DNA of 34,799 nucleotides from Ignavibacteriales bacterium (GCA_016707585.1 JADJHL010000013.1:1-34799), one strand, 5' to 3'; positions 1 to 8,237 are shown, numbered from the stretch's first letter. Numbers and translations are program-made. Notes: a model not told the origin generated them from the sequence alone.

Positions 1-112
1 AACTAAACCAAAACATTTAGTAAACCATTTAGTGCAGGGGATATCGTTGGGGAATCACCAGGGGTATCCGACCAAACAATAATTAATTTAACATAATTTT
101 TCAGGAGGTTTT
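1..112 (+). other. Left edge and leader of the first gene
   Basis: This stretch has no gene that can be supported. One frame reads openly from the window edge to a stop at 82-84 and another reads about 29 codons to a stop at 94-96. Either could be the tail of a gene cut by the edge, but neither tail is recognisable. A strong ribosome binding site (aggagg) lies about 5 bases before the ATG at 113. Confidence 0.4.
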
Positions 113-517
113 ATGGCTTCTACGTCCGAACGAACCTTTGGGCAGCGTTATACCAAAGGGCGCGATCTTGTTGAATATTTAAAATTGGTAACCGGTTATG
201 CACCAACAGAAAGTGCACTACTGCCGGCTAATCTTACAACTCTGCTTGATAGCATTAACACCGCTAACAGCGAAGTTGCTTCGGCTGTTTCAACAATGCA
301 AACAGCACGCGATGAACGTCTTACAATGTTCAAAAACAACACAACAGGTTTAATAACACGTTGTGCACAGGTAAGAGATTATATTGCATCATTTCTTCCG
401 CAGGGTAAAAAATCCGCTGATTACAAAAAGGTGCAAAAGATTGTAATGCTTATGCGCGGAATCCGTTTATCCAAAAAACCACCTGTAATCTTCTTCATAG
501 TTGCTAACCGAAGCTGA
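113..517 (+). CDS. Small conserved-looking protein of unknown function, 3' end probably lost
   Basis: The start ATG has an excellent Shine-Dalgarno (aggagg), so translation is well supported. The 134-residue product has no signal peptide or membrane segment. It is rich in Ser, Thr and Ala, with a helical middle (about residues 45-75) and a basic stretch near 98-108. I do not recognise the family. The last 14 or so residues, after about residue 120, are antisense to the start of a flagellin gene on the other strand, so the true C-terminus is probably missing. The join lies near 472-487. Confidence is for a real gene start, not for the printed C-terminus. Confidence 0.6.
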   Translation: MASTSERTFGQRYTKGRDLVEYLKLVTGYAPTESALLPANLTTLLDSINTANSEVASAVSTMQTARDERLTMFKNNTTGLITRCAQVRDYIASFLPQGKKSADYKKVQKIVMLMRGIRLSKKPPVIFFIVANRS

Positions 518-600
518 GCTTTGTTTGTATTGGTATTAATTTTTGCTAATGAGTCGTAAACCTGAAAAGCGCTAAGATTTGTATTTATTGCAAAGGCCAT
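421..600 (-). pseudogene. Flagellin N-terminal fragment
   Basis: Read leftward from the ATG at 600, the first 38 residues begin MAFAINTNLSAF and continue through KAQLRLATMKKI. This is the classic flagellin D0 start (MA-x-x-INTN-x-SA, then an LRLAT/LSSG-like block before the conserved helix). Flagellin is the filament subunit exported by the flagellar type III system and is normally 270 residues or more. Here homology stops at about position 487 and the frame runs through the antisense of the neighbouring gene for about 20 unrelated residues. The gene is therefore truncated by a rearrangement or by chimeric assembly. An in-frame GTG at 603 is an alternative start, but ATG matches the family. 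Confidence 0.8.
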
Positions 601-603
601 CAC

Positions 604-1016
604 CTACATCCTTGTATAGTATAATCTGTAATTTGAGCTTCCTTGCTCAATAGTATTTAGAAAACATTTCTGTCCTCAAGAGATAAGTCGAAGAAAATTG
701 CTTAAAGTTTAGCTTTTCTTGTAATGTTAAGCAGAGTAATGAGTATAAGGATTCGGTTAAGTATTAATGTAAAAGCAACACACCCCTTTTAAATTCCCCT
801 CTCGAGAGGGGAAAAGAAGGGGTGTGTAGAATGTTAGATTGTTCACTTTATTGCGGGCGAATTCTATTTAAAACTACGATATTCATCTTCTAGTTTACCT
901 GATTGACAAAATATAGAACTTATAAATGGCTTAATACTTGTTTTATAACTACGACAAAAAAAATATCATCATTTTTTACAAAGGCAGATAAAAATTTCTT
1001 TAAAAGGAAACATCTT
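604..1016. other. Intergenic stretch with a palindromic element
   Basis: About 410 bases contain no supportable gene. The only clear structure is the nested palindrome at 778-827. The stretch before it would carry the flagellin promoter, but no convincing sigma-28 pair was found on the minus strand. Confidence 0.5.
778..827. repeat. Nested palindromic element, copy 1
   Basis: Outer arms acacacccc (778-786) and ggggtgtgt (819-827) are perfect inverted repeats. Between them is a perfect 16-bp palindrome, cccctctcgagagggg (796-811). The same architecture, with the same 16-bp core and outer arms, recurs at 2476-2526 inside a coding sequence. This points to a dispersed palindromic repeat family and not a simple terminator, as no T-run follows the arms. 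Confidence 0.85.
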
Positions 1017-1487
1017 ATGAAAATTATATTGATTAATATATTTTTAATTCTGTTAATTAGCTGCAAACCAATGTCATTGCTACCAAAAGAAGTAAAGTCT
1101 CAATTGCCAAAGGGAGCAAATACAGTATTAATGAACTTTGATATGTCAAAAGATAGTTTGTTCTTATATGTATCTGAATTTCTATCAAATGAAAATTTTA
1201 GAATGTATAATCTTAATAAAGAAATTGGATTTATAAATACTGATGGAAAAAAATATGGTTCTGGAATGCTGATAAGGTTAAATATTCAAATCTCAGCTGA
1301 TGACAATAAATCTAAATTAATATGTATGGCTGAATTCTCATTGACAGATACAAATGAAGAAGATAAAGATAAATGGTGGCGAGGTAATTATAGTTATGGA
1401 GGACATTTTACTTTATGTTTTGATAGGATGGTCTTATTACTTCAAAAGCTGCCTTATAATGAAGTGCAATACATAAGTAAAGTATAA
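1017..1487 (+). CDS. Small predicted lipoprotein of unknown function
   Basis: The 156-residue product begins MKIILINIFLILLISCKP, a short lipoprotein signal peptide with lipobox L-I-S-C, so Cys16 would be lipidated and the protein anchored in the envelope. ATG 1017 is chosen over an upstream in-frame TTG at 903 because it puts the signal peptide at the N-terminus and follows an aaaagga ribosome binding site. The mature part mixes strands and helices and has a WWRGNYSYGG segment near residue 122; I do not recognise a family. The gene stands alone, bracketed by a 20-bp inverted repeat (778-797 and 1540-1559). This suggests it may have been acquired or mobilised as a cassette. Confidence 0.75.
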   Translation: MKIILINIFLILLISCKPMSLLPKEVKSQLPKGANTVLMNFDMSKDSLFLYVSEFLSNENFRMYNLNKEIGFINTDGKKYGSGMLIRLNIQISADDNKSKLICMAEFSLTDTNEEDKDKWWRGNYSYGGHFTLCFDRMVLLLQKLPYNEVQYISKV

Positions 1488-1539
1488 TAAAAATATAAAT
1501 CTCTCTTTATGGCAAGTCGAATTATCCCAATTTGTCATA

Positions 1540-1559
1540 GGAATTTAAAAGGGGTGTGT
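1540..1559. repeat. Half copy of the palindromic element, inverted
   Basis: These 20 bases are the exact reverse complement of 778-797, the left half of palindromic element copy 1. The rest of the element is absent, so this is either a solo arm or the remnant of a deleted copy. With 778-797 it brackets the lipoprotein gene. Confidence 0.8.
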
Positions 1560-1601
1560 GGAGTTTATTTAAATCAACTGAAATTATTAATAAAAATTAA
1601 G

Positions 1602-1624
1602 GCTCAAGAGATTGAGCATTTTTT
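1602..1624 (+). terminator. Rho-independent terminator
   Basis: A 6-bp stem (gctcaa/ttgagc) with a gaga loop is followed by attttttg. It lies downstream of the lipoprotein gene and resembles the two longer terminators at 3011 and 5565. Confidence 0.6.
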
Positions 1625-1706
1625 GTTTACAACCTAATTGAATTATTACCAATCAATTATTAGTTTTAACCGCAGAAAATAGAAATCAAACTAAAAGGTT
1701 TATTTA

Positions 1707-2975
1707 ATGAAGAAAATTTTTACAACTTTATTTGCTTTACTTATTATAAGTATTGCTATAGCTACTACTTATACAACAATAATAATCGATGGTGTAAATG
1801 ACTTTGAATCTGATGAAGATGTTGCTGGTACAAGTAGTGCAACATATTTTATAACCTGGGATGCGACAAATTTGTATTTAGGCTTGCAAGCACCAGATGT
1901 TTCTTCAAACTCAAGTCAACGCTGGGTGTACTTTTATTTAGATTCTGATCCTCAACTTATTGCTACTAATGGGACTGGTTCAACAACCGGTTTAAAGTAC
2001 AATACTCAACAACCAGGTTTACCATTTACAGCAAATTACCATTTTAGATGGAGAACGGATAATGGTTATCAAAATCTTCAGTCCTTTAACGGCAGTTCCT
2101 GGGTTGATGGTAACCAAACTGGAGTTGCAGCATTTCAGTCAGGCACTTACGTTGAGTTTAGAATTCCACTTGCTAACATTGGATCACCAACTCAAATTTA
2201 TTTAGTCGGTGCAATGATAAATGAGGCAGGTGGTGGGGAATGGACTTATCATATGATGCCGCAGAATAATCATACTGAAGGATATGAAGTGGACTTTGTT
2301 TCCCGTTTTGGATTTAACCTAACTGCAGGTATTTCACCAGATAATCCAGCGTACGTTGATATCGCTCTGCCAGTAGAACTAACATCCTTCTCAGCAACCA
2401 CAATTGGTAAAGATGTTAAGTTAAGCTGGCGGACAGCAACAGAAATTAACAATTATGGATTTGAAGTAGAACGCAACACACCCCTCAATCCCCTCTCGAG
2501 AGGGGAAGCCGAAGGCCGGGGTGTGTGGGAAAAGATTGGTTTTGTAAATGGTAATGGAAACAGCAACTCACCAAAAGATTATTCTTTTGTTGATGACTTT
2601 GCTGGAAAACCTGCCTACCGAACAGGTAGGTATTCATACAGACTAAAACAAATAGATAACGATGGACAGTTTGAATATTCAAAAACAATTGAAGTTGATT
2701 TTAATGTTGTTAAGAAATATGAGTTAAGTCAGAATTATCCTAATCCATTTAATCCTGCAACAAAGATCAGTTGGCAGTCACCAGTAAGCAGTTGGCAAAC
2801 ATTAAAAGTTTATAACCTTTTAGGTAAAGAAGTAGCCACATTAGTAAATGAATTTCGAGAAGCAGGCAGTTATTCAGTAAACTTTGATGCATCAAATCTA
2901 CCAAGTGGAGTTTATCTATATAAACTACAGGTAGGTGATTTTACACAAACAAAGAAAATGACTTTGGTTAAATAA
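1707..2975 (+). CDS. Secreted CBM9/DOMON-like protein with type IX sorting domain
   Basis: The 422-residue product has an N-terminal signal peptide (about residues 1-19). A beta-sandwich domain follows (about 25-215) of the CBM9/DOMON-like type, which usually binds carbohydrate; the clues are the opening IDG-x-x-DFESDED, WDATNLYLGL and a late VEFRIPL. The linker domain starts LPVELTSFSA (about 220-330), and the last 85 or so residues form a type A T9SS sorting domain (SQNYPNPFNPATKISW to the terminal KKMTLVK). The protein is expected to cross the outer membrane by T9SS and be anchored or released. Two palindromic repeat units lie in frame in the linker, at residues 257-273 and about 301-308. 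The corresponding linker of the M1 peptidase gene downstream lacks both. The ligand is not known. Confidence 0.85.
   Translation: MKKIFTTLFALLIISIAIATTYTTIIIDGVNDFESDEDVAGTSSATYFITWDATNLYLGLQAPDVSSNSSQRWVYFYLDSDPQLIATNGTGSTTGLKYNTQQPGLPFTANYHFRWRTDNGYQNLQSFNGSSWVDGNQTGVAAFQSGTYVEFRIPLANIGSPTQIYLVGAMINEAGGGEWTYHMMPQNNHTEGYEVDFVSRFGFNLTAGISPDNPAYVDIALPVELTSFSATTIGKDVKLSWRTATEINNYGFEVERNTPLNPLSRGEAEGRGVWEKIGFVNGNGNSNSPKDYSFVDDFAGKPAYRTGRYSYRLKQIDNDGQFEYSKTIEVDFNVVKKYELSQNYPNPFNPATKISWQSPVSSWQTLKVYNLLGKEVATLVNEFREAGSYSVNFDASNLPSGVYLYKLQVGDFTQTKKMTLVK
2476..2526. repeat. Nested palindromic element, copy 2, inside a coding sequence
   Basis: It has the same outer arms (2476-2484 and 2518-2526) and the same 16-bp core (2490-2505) as the copy at 778-827. 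It is 51 bases long, which keeps the frame, and is translated as roughly NTPLNPLSRGEAEGRGV. It sits between the conserved GFEVER and WEKIGFVNGNG blocks of the linker domain. Confidence 0.85.
2609..2630. repeat. Second, different palindrome inside the same coding sequence
   Basis: The arms cctacc (2614-2619) and ggtagg (2625-2630) flank a 5-base loop, and the arms acctg/caggt (2609-2613 and 2623-2627) give an alternative pairing. It is translated as about KPAYRTGR just before YSYRLKQID. The paralogous linker in the peptidase gene has only a short NGN there, so this looks like an in-frame insertion. Confidence 0.65.
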
Positions 2976-3010
2976 TCTAAATTCTCAATACTCATTTCTA
3001 AATACTAAAA

Positions 3011-3036
3011 AGGCTCAGGTAACTGAGCCTTTTTTG
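3011..3036 (+). terminator. Rho-independent terminator
   Basis: A perfect 8-bp stem (aggctcag/ctgagcct) with a gtaa loop is followed by tttttg, 35 bases after the stop of the CBM9-like gene. The 20-base stem-loop is identical to the one at 5565-5584. Confidence 0.9.
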
Positions 3037-3138
3037 TTATGTAATACAACTAAAATTATTTAATTTTTTGCTTCGTATTGGATAGGGACAACTATAAATT
3101 ACACTATAATCTTATATCATTTTACCGTAAGGAATTTT

Positions 3139-5437
3139 ATGAAGCGATATTCTTTTTTATTGATTTTATTTTTTATTGGATCACAAATTGTTTTTGCACA
3201 GGATTATGGATCATCTGATAAAGGTTCAAACTATTGTTTCCAAAACAAAATTCATTCTGAAAATATTGGTGAACTTGATAATCTAAATGCAGATATCAAA
3301 CATACCTTTGATGCACTGGATTATAAATTAAATCTTAACATTTATAACTGTTTTCTTTCTCCTTATCCAAAAAGTTTTACAGGATCTGTAATCATTACTT
3401 TTAAGGTTGATTCGACTTTAAATTTAATTAAACTTAATGCAGTTAATACTTCGCTTACTATTGATTCAGTAAGATTAGCAGGAGTTTCATTCACTCACGC
3501 CTCAAACATTTTAACAATCAATCTTGATAGAACTTATGTAGTTAATGAAACTGCTCAGGTAAAAATATATTATAAGCACAACAATGTTACAGATGGTGCA
3601 ATCAATGTTAGTAACGGATTTTTATTTACAGATTGCGAACCTGAAGGTGCACGTAAATGGATACCTTGCTGGGATAAACCTTCCGACAAAGCAACTTTTG
3701 ATTTGACCGTTAAAGTTCCTGCAACGGTTAAACTCGGTTCAAATGGTTTGCTTGTTGATTCTATAAAAAATGTAGATACCTATTTATTATAACTGGGTTA
3801 GTAATGAAAATGTTGCAACCTATTTAATGGTTATGACAGGAAAAGTAAATTATAATCTTGATATAGTAAATTGGCCGCGACCTTCAGATCCAAGTATTAT
3901 TGTACCAATAAGATTTTATTGGAACCAGGGTGAGAATGTAACTTCATTAAATAATATGAAAACTAAAGTTCCTCAGATGATGACTTTTTATTCACAGGTA
4001 TTTGGTGAACATCCATTTGAAAAAAATGGTTTTGCTACTTTAAACAATCAGTTTGTTTGGGGTGGAATGGAAAATCAGACTCTTACAAGTCTTTGTCCAA
4101 ATTGTTGGAGTGAAGGACTAATCTCTCACGAATTTGCACACCAATGGTTTGGTGATATGATTACTTGTGCAACGTGGGCAGATATCTGGTTGAACGAAGG
4201 ATTTGCAACTTACACTGAAGCGTTATGGATTGAACATCTGTACGGATACTCTTCATACAAATCTGAAATAGATGGTGATGCTTCATATTATCTTTCTGCA
4301 AATCCTGGATGGGCTATCTCAGTACCGAGTTGGGCAATCATTACTCCTGATGCCAACACTTTGTTTGACTATGCAATCACTTATATGAAAGGTGCATGCG
4401 TACTTCATCTTTTAAGATATGTTATGGGTGATGCTGATTTTTTTGATGGTCTTTATAATTATGCAAATGATCCGAACTTAAAATATCAAAGCGCAGTTAT
4501 TTCTGATTTCAAGGATCATATGAGCACTGCTTATGGAGAAGATCTTACCTGGTTTTTTGATGGATGGATTTTTCAACCTAATCATCCTGCTTATGCAAAT
4601 CAGTATTGGTTCCAGAACATTTCCGGTTCAAATTGGGAAGTTGGATTTGTTGCAAAACAAACTCAAACAAATTCAGCATTTCATAAAATGCCTTTGGAAA
4701 TTAAATTATCTTTTTCAACTGGTGCAGATACAACAATCAGATTTATGAATGATTCGAACAATCAAATATTTAGCTGGAGTTTTAACAGGCAGCCAACATC
4801 AATACAATTTGATCCATCTAATAATATTGTACTTAAAACTGCTACACTAACTGTAATTCCTCCATTACCAGTAGAACTAACTAGTTTTACAGCCCTAGTT
4901 AAAAGCAATTCAGTTCTGTTAAATTGGAGTACAGCTACAGAGTTGAATAATTATGGATTTGATATTGAAAGAAGTAAGACGCTAGATGAAAGAAGCGAGA
5001 ATTGGGAAAAGATAGGTTTTGTAAATGGTAATGGAACTTCAATATCAATAAATAATTATTCTTTTACGGATGAAAATTTATCAAACGGAAATTATTCATA
5101 TAGATTAAAACAAATTGATAACAGCGGAGAATTTGAATATTCAAATGTTATTGAAATTGCAGTTGAAGCAGTAAACAAATATGAATTGAGTCAGAATTAT
5201 CCAAATCCATTTAACCCTATTACCAGTATACAATATGTAATAGGCGGCAGGCAATTTGTGCAATTAAATATTTATGATGTTTTAGGAAATAAAATTGCAA
5301 CATTGGTGAATGAGAATAAAGAAGCTGGCAGTTACTCAGTAAACTTTGATGCAACAAGCATGCCTAGTGGAGTTTACATATATAAACTACAAGCAGGTGA
5401 TTTTGTACAGACACGAAAAATGACATTAGTTAAATAA
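3139..5437 (+). CDS. Secreted M1-family zinc aminopeptidase with type IX sorting domain (one frameshift)
   Basis: The first segment (3139 to about 3790) encodes a signal peptide ending near FAQ and the N-terminal beta domain of M1 peptidases. The second frame (about 3790-5437) encodes the catalytic domain: GGMEN at 4061-4075, zinc site HEFAH at 4127-4141 with the distal Glu in NEGF (4196), and a following YMKGA block with the probable catalytic Tyr. The chain ends with the LPVELTSF linker and the NYPNPFNP type A T9SS sorting domain. The enzyme would remove N-terminal residues from peptides outside the cell. A single-base shift near 3786-3796 (tatttattataac) breaks the frame just before YNWVSNENVATYL, which is homologous to the segment expected next. 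All catalytic residues are kept, so this is either a sequencing error or a very recent mutation. Start ATG 3139 has an aagga site. Confidence 0.88.
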
Positions 5438-5476
5438 AGTTATAGCTCATCTATACAGTGATGAGCATTGTATTAA

Positions 5477-5554
5477 CTGTAGCTCAATATTTTGAACAGA
5501 GCAAGCGCAAACAAATAAAATTTAAAAACTCAGGACTGGAGTCCTGAGCTACAG
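5477..5554. repeat. Nested palindromic element of a second family
   Basis: The outer arms ctgtagctca (5477-5486) and tgagctacag (5545-5554) are exact inverted repeats. The inner palindrome has 9-bp arms, ctcaggact (5529-5537) and agtcctgag (5540-5548), around a gg loop. The plan of outer arms plus inner palindrome matches the elements at 778 and 2476, but the sequence differs. No T-run follows, so it is not a standard terminator. Confidence 0.65.
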
Positions 5555-5564
5555 CTAATTATTA

Positions 5565-5590
5565 AGGCTCAGGTAACTGAGCCTTTTTTA
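5565..5590 (+). terminator. Rho-independent terminator
   Basis: An 8-bp stem (aggctcag/ctgagcct) with a gtaa loop precedes ttttttattttt. It closes the peptidase unit. The stem-loop is base-for-base the same as at 3011-3030. Confidence 0.9.
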
Positions 5591-5645
5591 TTTTTCTTTA
5601 TATTATTTTTCCTATGAAATTATTTTAATTAAATAAAAATTCATT

Positions 5646-7439
5646 ATGATGAAAAGTCTTCACATAAAAATCCTCTATATAATCTTTATATTTTTCATAC
5701 TGTTGCCTTTTTTTACAACTGCACAAATTATAAATGAAGATAATTGTTTATTGGAAAAAACAGATACAAATATTGTTCTTCCTCCAGCTTGGGCTTTTGG
5801 AATATTATACGGCGGATATACAAACCAAACTGAAACAATAAAAAGAATTGATGAAATCATTGCCCATGATTATCCAATTGATGCGTACTGGATTGATTCG
5901 TGGTTTTGGAGTTATCAAGACAAAGGTAAGGGACCTAAAAACTATATTGATTTTGTAGGTGATACAATAAGTCATCCAAATCGCAAAGCGATGTGGGATT
6001 ACTTTAATCAAAAAAATATTAAATCTGGTTTCTGGACATGGGATTGTATTTTAAAAACCGGCAATGAAACAGCCTTTAACGATTTTAACGAAAAAGGGTT
6101 TTTCAAAAATGTTTATATGGAAAAAGGTTCGTGGCATAATTACAGTACAACAACTGCGATGTATGAAAAAGGAAATGAAGCAGAAGGAACCTTGTGCGGC
6201 AATATTAATTTTGAAAATCCATTAGCTGTTAAATATTTTAAAGATAAGATGAAACATTTTTTTGATGAAGGCGCAGATTTCATCAAGCTGGATAGAACAT
6301 CAGCAATCCCGGTTTGTAAAACAATGTTTGAAATGACACAGGAGTTTGGATTAGAAACAAAAGGTCGTGGATTTATTTTATCACACACTGGTGGAATGGA
6401 AAGTGAAGAGTACAAAAAGTATCCGGCAAAATGGACAGATGATACTCGTTCCGACTGGACAGTTGAAAAACCCACGAAAGATTTTAATTCGTGGGTACCT
6501 CATATAGCATTAAAAGAAAATATTGAATTATATACTCATCCGTTTAAGCCTACTTCTAAAATTCCTTTCCTAACAAATGATCTTGGCGGATTTGATATGG
6601 GCAAAACTGATAAAGTGGATGAAGAGCTTTATATAAGGTGGATGCAGTTTTCAATGTTCACTCCAATTGTGGAAGTTTTTTCTCAGCCGGAAAATCCAAC
6701 ATCAAATCTTGCTTATAAATATTCTGAAAGAGCAGATAAATTGTTCAAACAATATTCTCATTTACGAATGCAGTTGTTCCCTTATATTTATAGTTATGCA
6801 TTTAAAACAAGATTTGGAAGTCGACAAATTATCACACCTATTAAATATACTCTTTACGAATATTATTTTGGAAGTGAATTTTTGATTGCTCCGGTTTATG
6901 AGCAAGGTGCCAATATAAGAGAATTATTTTTGCCAGAAGGTAAATGGATAAATTTTTGGACTGATGAAATTTATGAAGGAAATCAAAAGATTGTCGTTGA
7001 CGCACCGATTGAAACAATTCCTGTATTTGTTAAATGTGGTGCGATCATCCCGATGCGTAATTACTCACGTTCAATAGAAACAGGAAGTAATGATACTTTA
7101 ATAATCCATGTTTATCCCGATAAAAATACTGAGTTTGCTCTTTTTGAAGATGATGGCATAAGCAACGATTATTTAAATGATATTTATGCTAAAACTACAT
7201 TAAGATTAAAAAATATAAATAATGATTATGTTTTTAATATCGATCCTGTGATTGGAAATTATTCCGGTATGAATATGAGCAGAACAATAAAGTTAATTGT
7301 GCATTCACAAAAAGATATTAAATTGATTTCAATGGATAGTAACTTAATTGAGTTTACAAAGAATGGAAAGATTTTTGAATCCGATTATTTTCTTACAAAA
7401 AAAGATATACTAACAAAAATTTTTATTGAAATAGAGTAG
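5646..7439 (+). CDS. Secreted glycoside hydrolase family 31 enzyme, short form
   Basis: The 597-residue product has a signal peptide (about 1-26, ending TTAQ) and a GH31 (beta/alpha)8 barrel. Landmarks are YWIDSWFWS (81-89), the probable nucleophile Asp216 in FIKLDR, the probable acid/base in WTDDTRSDW (263-271), NDLGGFD (311-317) and RWMQFSMFTP (331-340). The C-terminal beta domain holds the GSEFLIAPV and LPEGKWINFW blocks (409-440). GH31 enzymes cleave alpha-linked sugars such as alpha-glucosides or alpha-xylosides. This one lacks the usual N-terminal beta-sandwich: the barrel begins almost directly after the signal peptide. The nucleophile context KLDRT also differs from the common DMNE or DFGE forms, so the substrate cannot be given. 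The next gene starts on the following base. An alternative start is ATG 5649. Confidence 0.88.
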   Translation: MMKSLHIKILYIIFIFFILLPFFTTAQIINEDNCLLEKTDTNIVLPPAWAFGILYGGYTNQTETIKRIDEIIAHDYPIDAYWIDSWFWSYQDKGKGPKNYIDFVGDTISHPNRKAMWDYFNQKNIKSGFWTWDCILKTGNETAFNDFNEKGFFKNVYMEKGSWHNYSTTTAMYEKGNEAEGTLCGNINFENPLAVKYFKDKMKHFFDEGADFIKLDRTSAIPVCKTMFEMTQEFGLETKGRGFILSHTGGMESEEYKKYPAKWTDDTRSDWTVEKPTKDFNSWVPHIALKENIELYTHPFKPTSKIPFLTNDLGGFDMGKTDKVDEELYIRWMQFSMFTPIVEVFSQPENPTSNLAYKYSERADKLFKQYSHLRMQLFPYIYSYAFKTRFGSRQIITPIKYTLYEYYFGSEFLIAPVYEQGANIRELFLPEGKWINFWTDEIYEGNQKIVVDAPIETIPVFVKCGAIIPMRNYSRSIETGSNDTLIIHVYPDKNTEFALFEDDGISNDYLNDIYAKTTLRLKNINNDYVFNIDPVIGNYSGMNMSRTIKLIVHSQKDIKLISMDSNLIEFTKNGKIFESDYFLTKKDILTKIFIEIE

Positions 7440-8123
7440 ATGAGTTTTTCAAAGATTTTTATTGTACTAATATTAATTATAATCAGCTTAAATGCTGATT
7501 CACCAAAGAAGAAAATATTAGTGATTGGAGACAGCATTTCAATTCTTTATGGATCATATCTTAAAGAATATATAGAAGATAAATATGAATACCGTGTAAA
7601 AGGAAATCTAACCGATGCAATTGTAAATCTTGATAATCCAAATGGTGCAAATGCCGGCAACTCTAAAATGGTTTTGGATTATTTAAAACATTTTTACGAT
7701 ACAGAATTAAGTTATAATGATGATATTATTCTGCTTAACTGCGGATTACATGATATTAAAACTGATCCAACAACAAATGCAAAAGCTATAAGCTTAAATG
7801 AATATAAATCTAATCTTGATTCGATTTATCAAATAATAAAACACTTGAACAAAAAATTAATTTGGATTAACACAACTCCTGTTAATGATTCAATTCATAA
7901 TTCAATACCGGTTGGGTTTTATCGATATAATGATGATGTTGTAAAATATAATTCTGCTGCAGATTCAATTTTCAATTCGTACAAGATTCCAATAGTAGAT
8001 TTATACTCATTTTCAAAATCCTTTCCATCAAATTCGTATTCCGATCATGTTCACTTCAAATCAGCATATTCAAAACTTCAAGCAAAGTACATTATGGAAT
8101 TTATTCTAAATAAAAATTATTAG
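7440..8123 (+). CDS. Secreted SGNH/GDSL-family esterase
   Basis: The 227-residue product has a short signal peptide (about 1-19) and the SGNH hydrolase blocks. Block I is ILVIGDSIS (nucleophile Ser in GDS), a block III variant is LNCGLHD, and block V is SDHVHF with the Asp-x-x-His pair. The family removes acyl or acetyl groups from carbohydrates or lipids. Its ATG follows the GH31 stop codon with no gap, so the two are almost certainly translated together. That suggests an esterase unmasking an acylated glycan for the GH31 enzyme. The substrate is inferred from context only. Confidence 0.8.
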   Translation: MSFSKIFIVLILIIISLNADSPKKKILVIGDSISILYGSYLKEYIEDKYEYRVKGNLTDAIVNLDNPNGANAGNSKMVLDYLKHFYDTELSYNDDIILLNCGLHDIKTDPTTNAKAISLNEYKSNLDSIYQIIKHLNKKLIWINTTPVNDSIHNSIPVGFYRYNDDVVKYNSAADSIFNSYKIPIVDLYSFSKSFPSNSYSDHVHFKSAYSKLQAKYIMEFILNKNY

Positions 8124-8237
8124 TCAAATCTTTAATTCTTACTTTGCAGCAACTTAATCTTTTTAATAATGATTAAAGAATCAGTATTTTAACACATAAA
8201 TTATAAAGTTAATCATAAAATTTAGTGAGTGAATTTA

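Noticed and set aside
778..827. Reading the nested palindrome as a terminator
   Set aside because: No T-run follows and the same unit occurs inside a coding sequence.
903..926. A ttgaca followed by tataaa as a promoter
   Set aside because: The spacer is only 12 bases and this phylum does not use the classic -35/-10 pair.
903..1016. Upstream extension of the lipoprotein gene from a TTG at 903
   Set aside because: It would bury the lipoprotein signal peptide 38 residues inside the protein; ATG 1017 has a better ribosome site.
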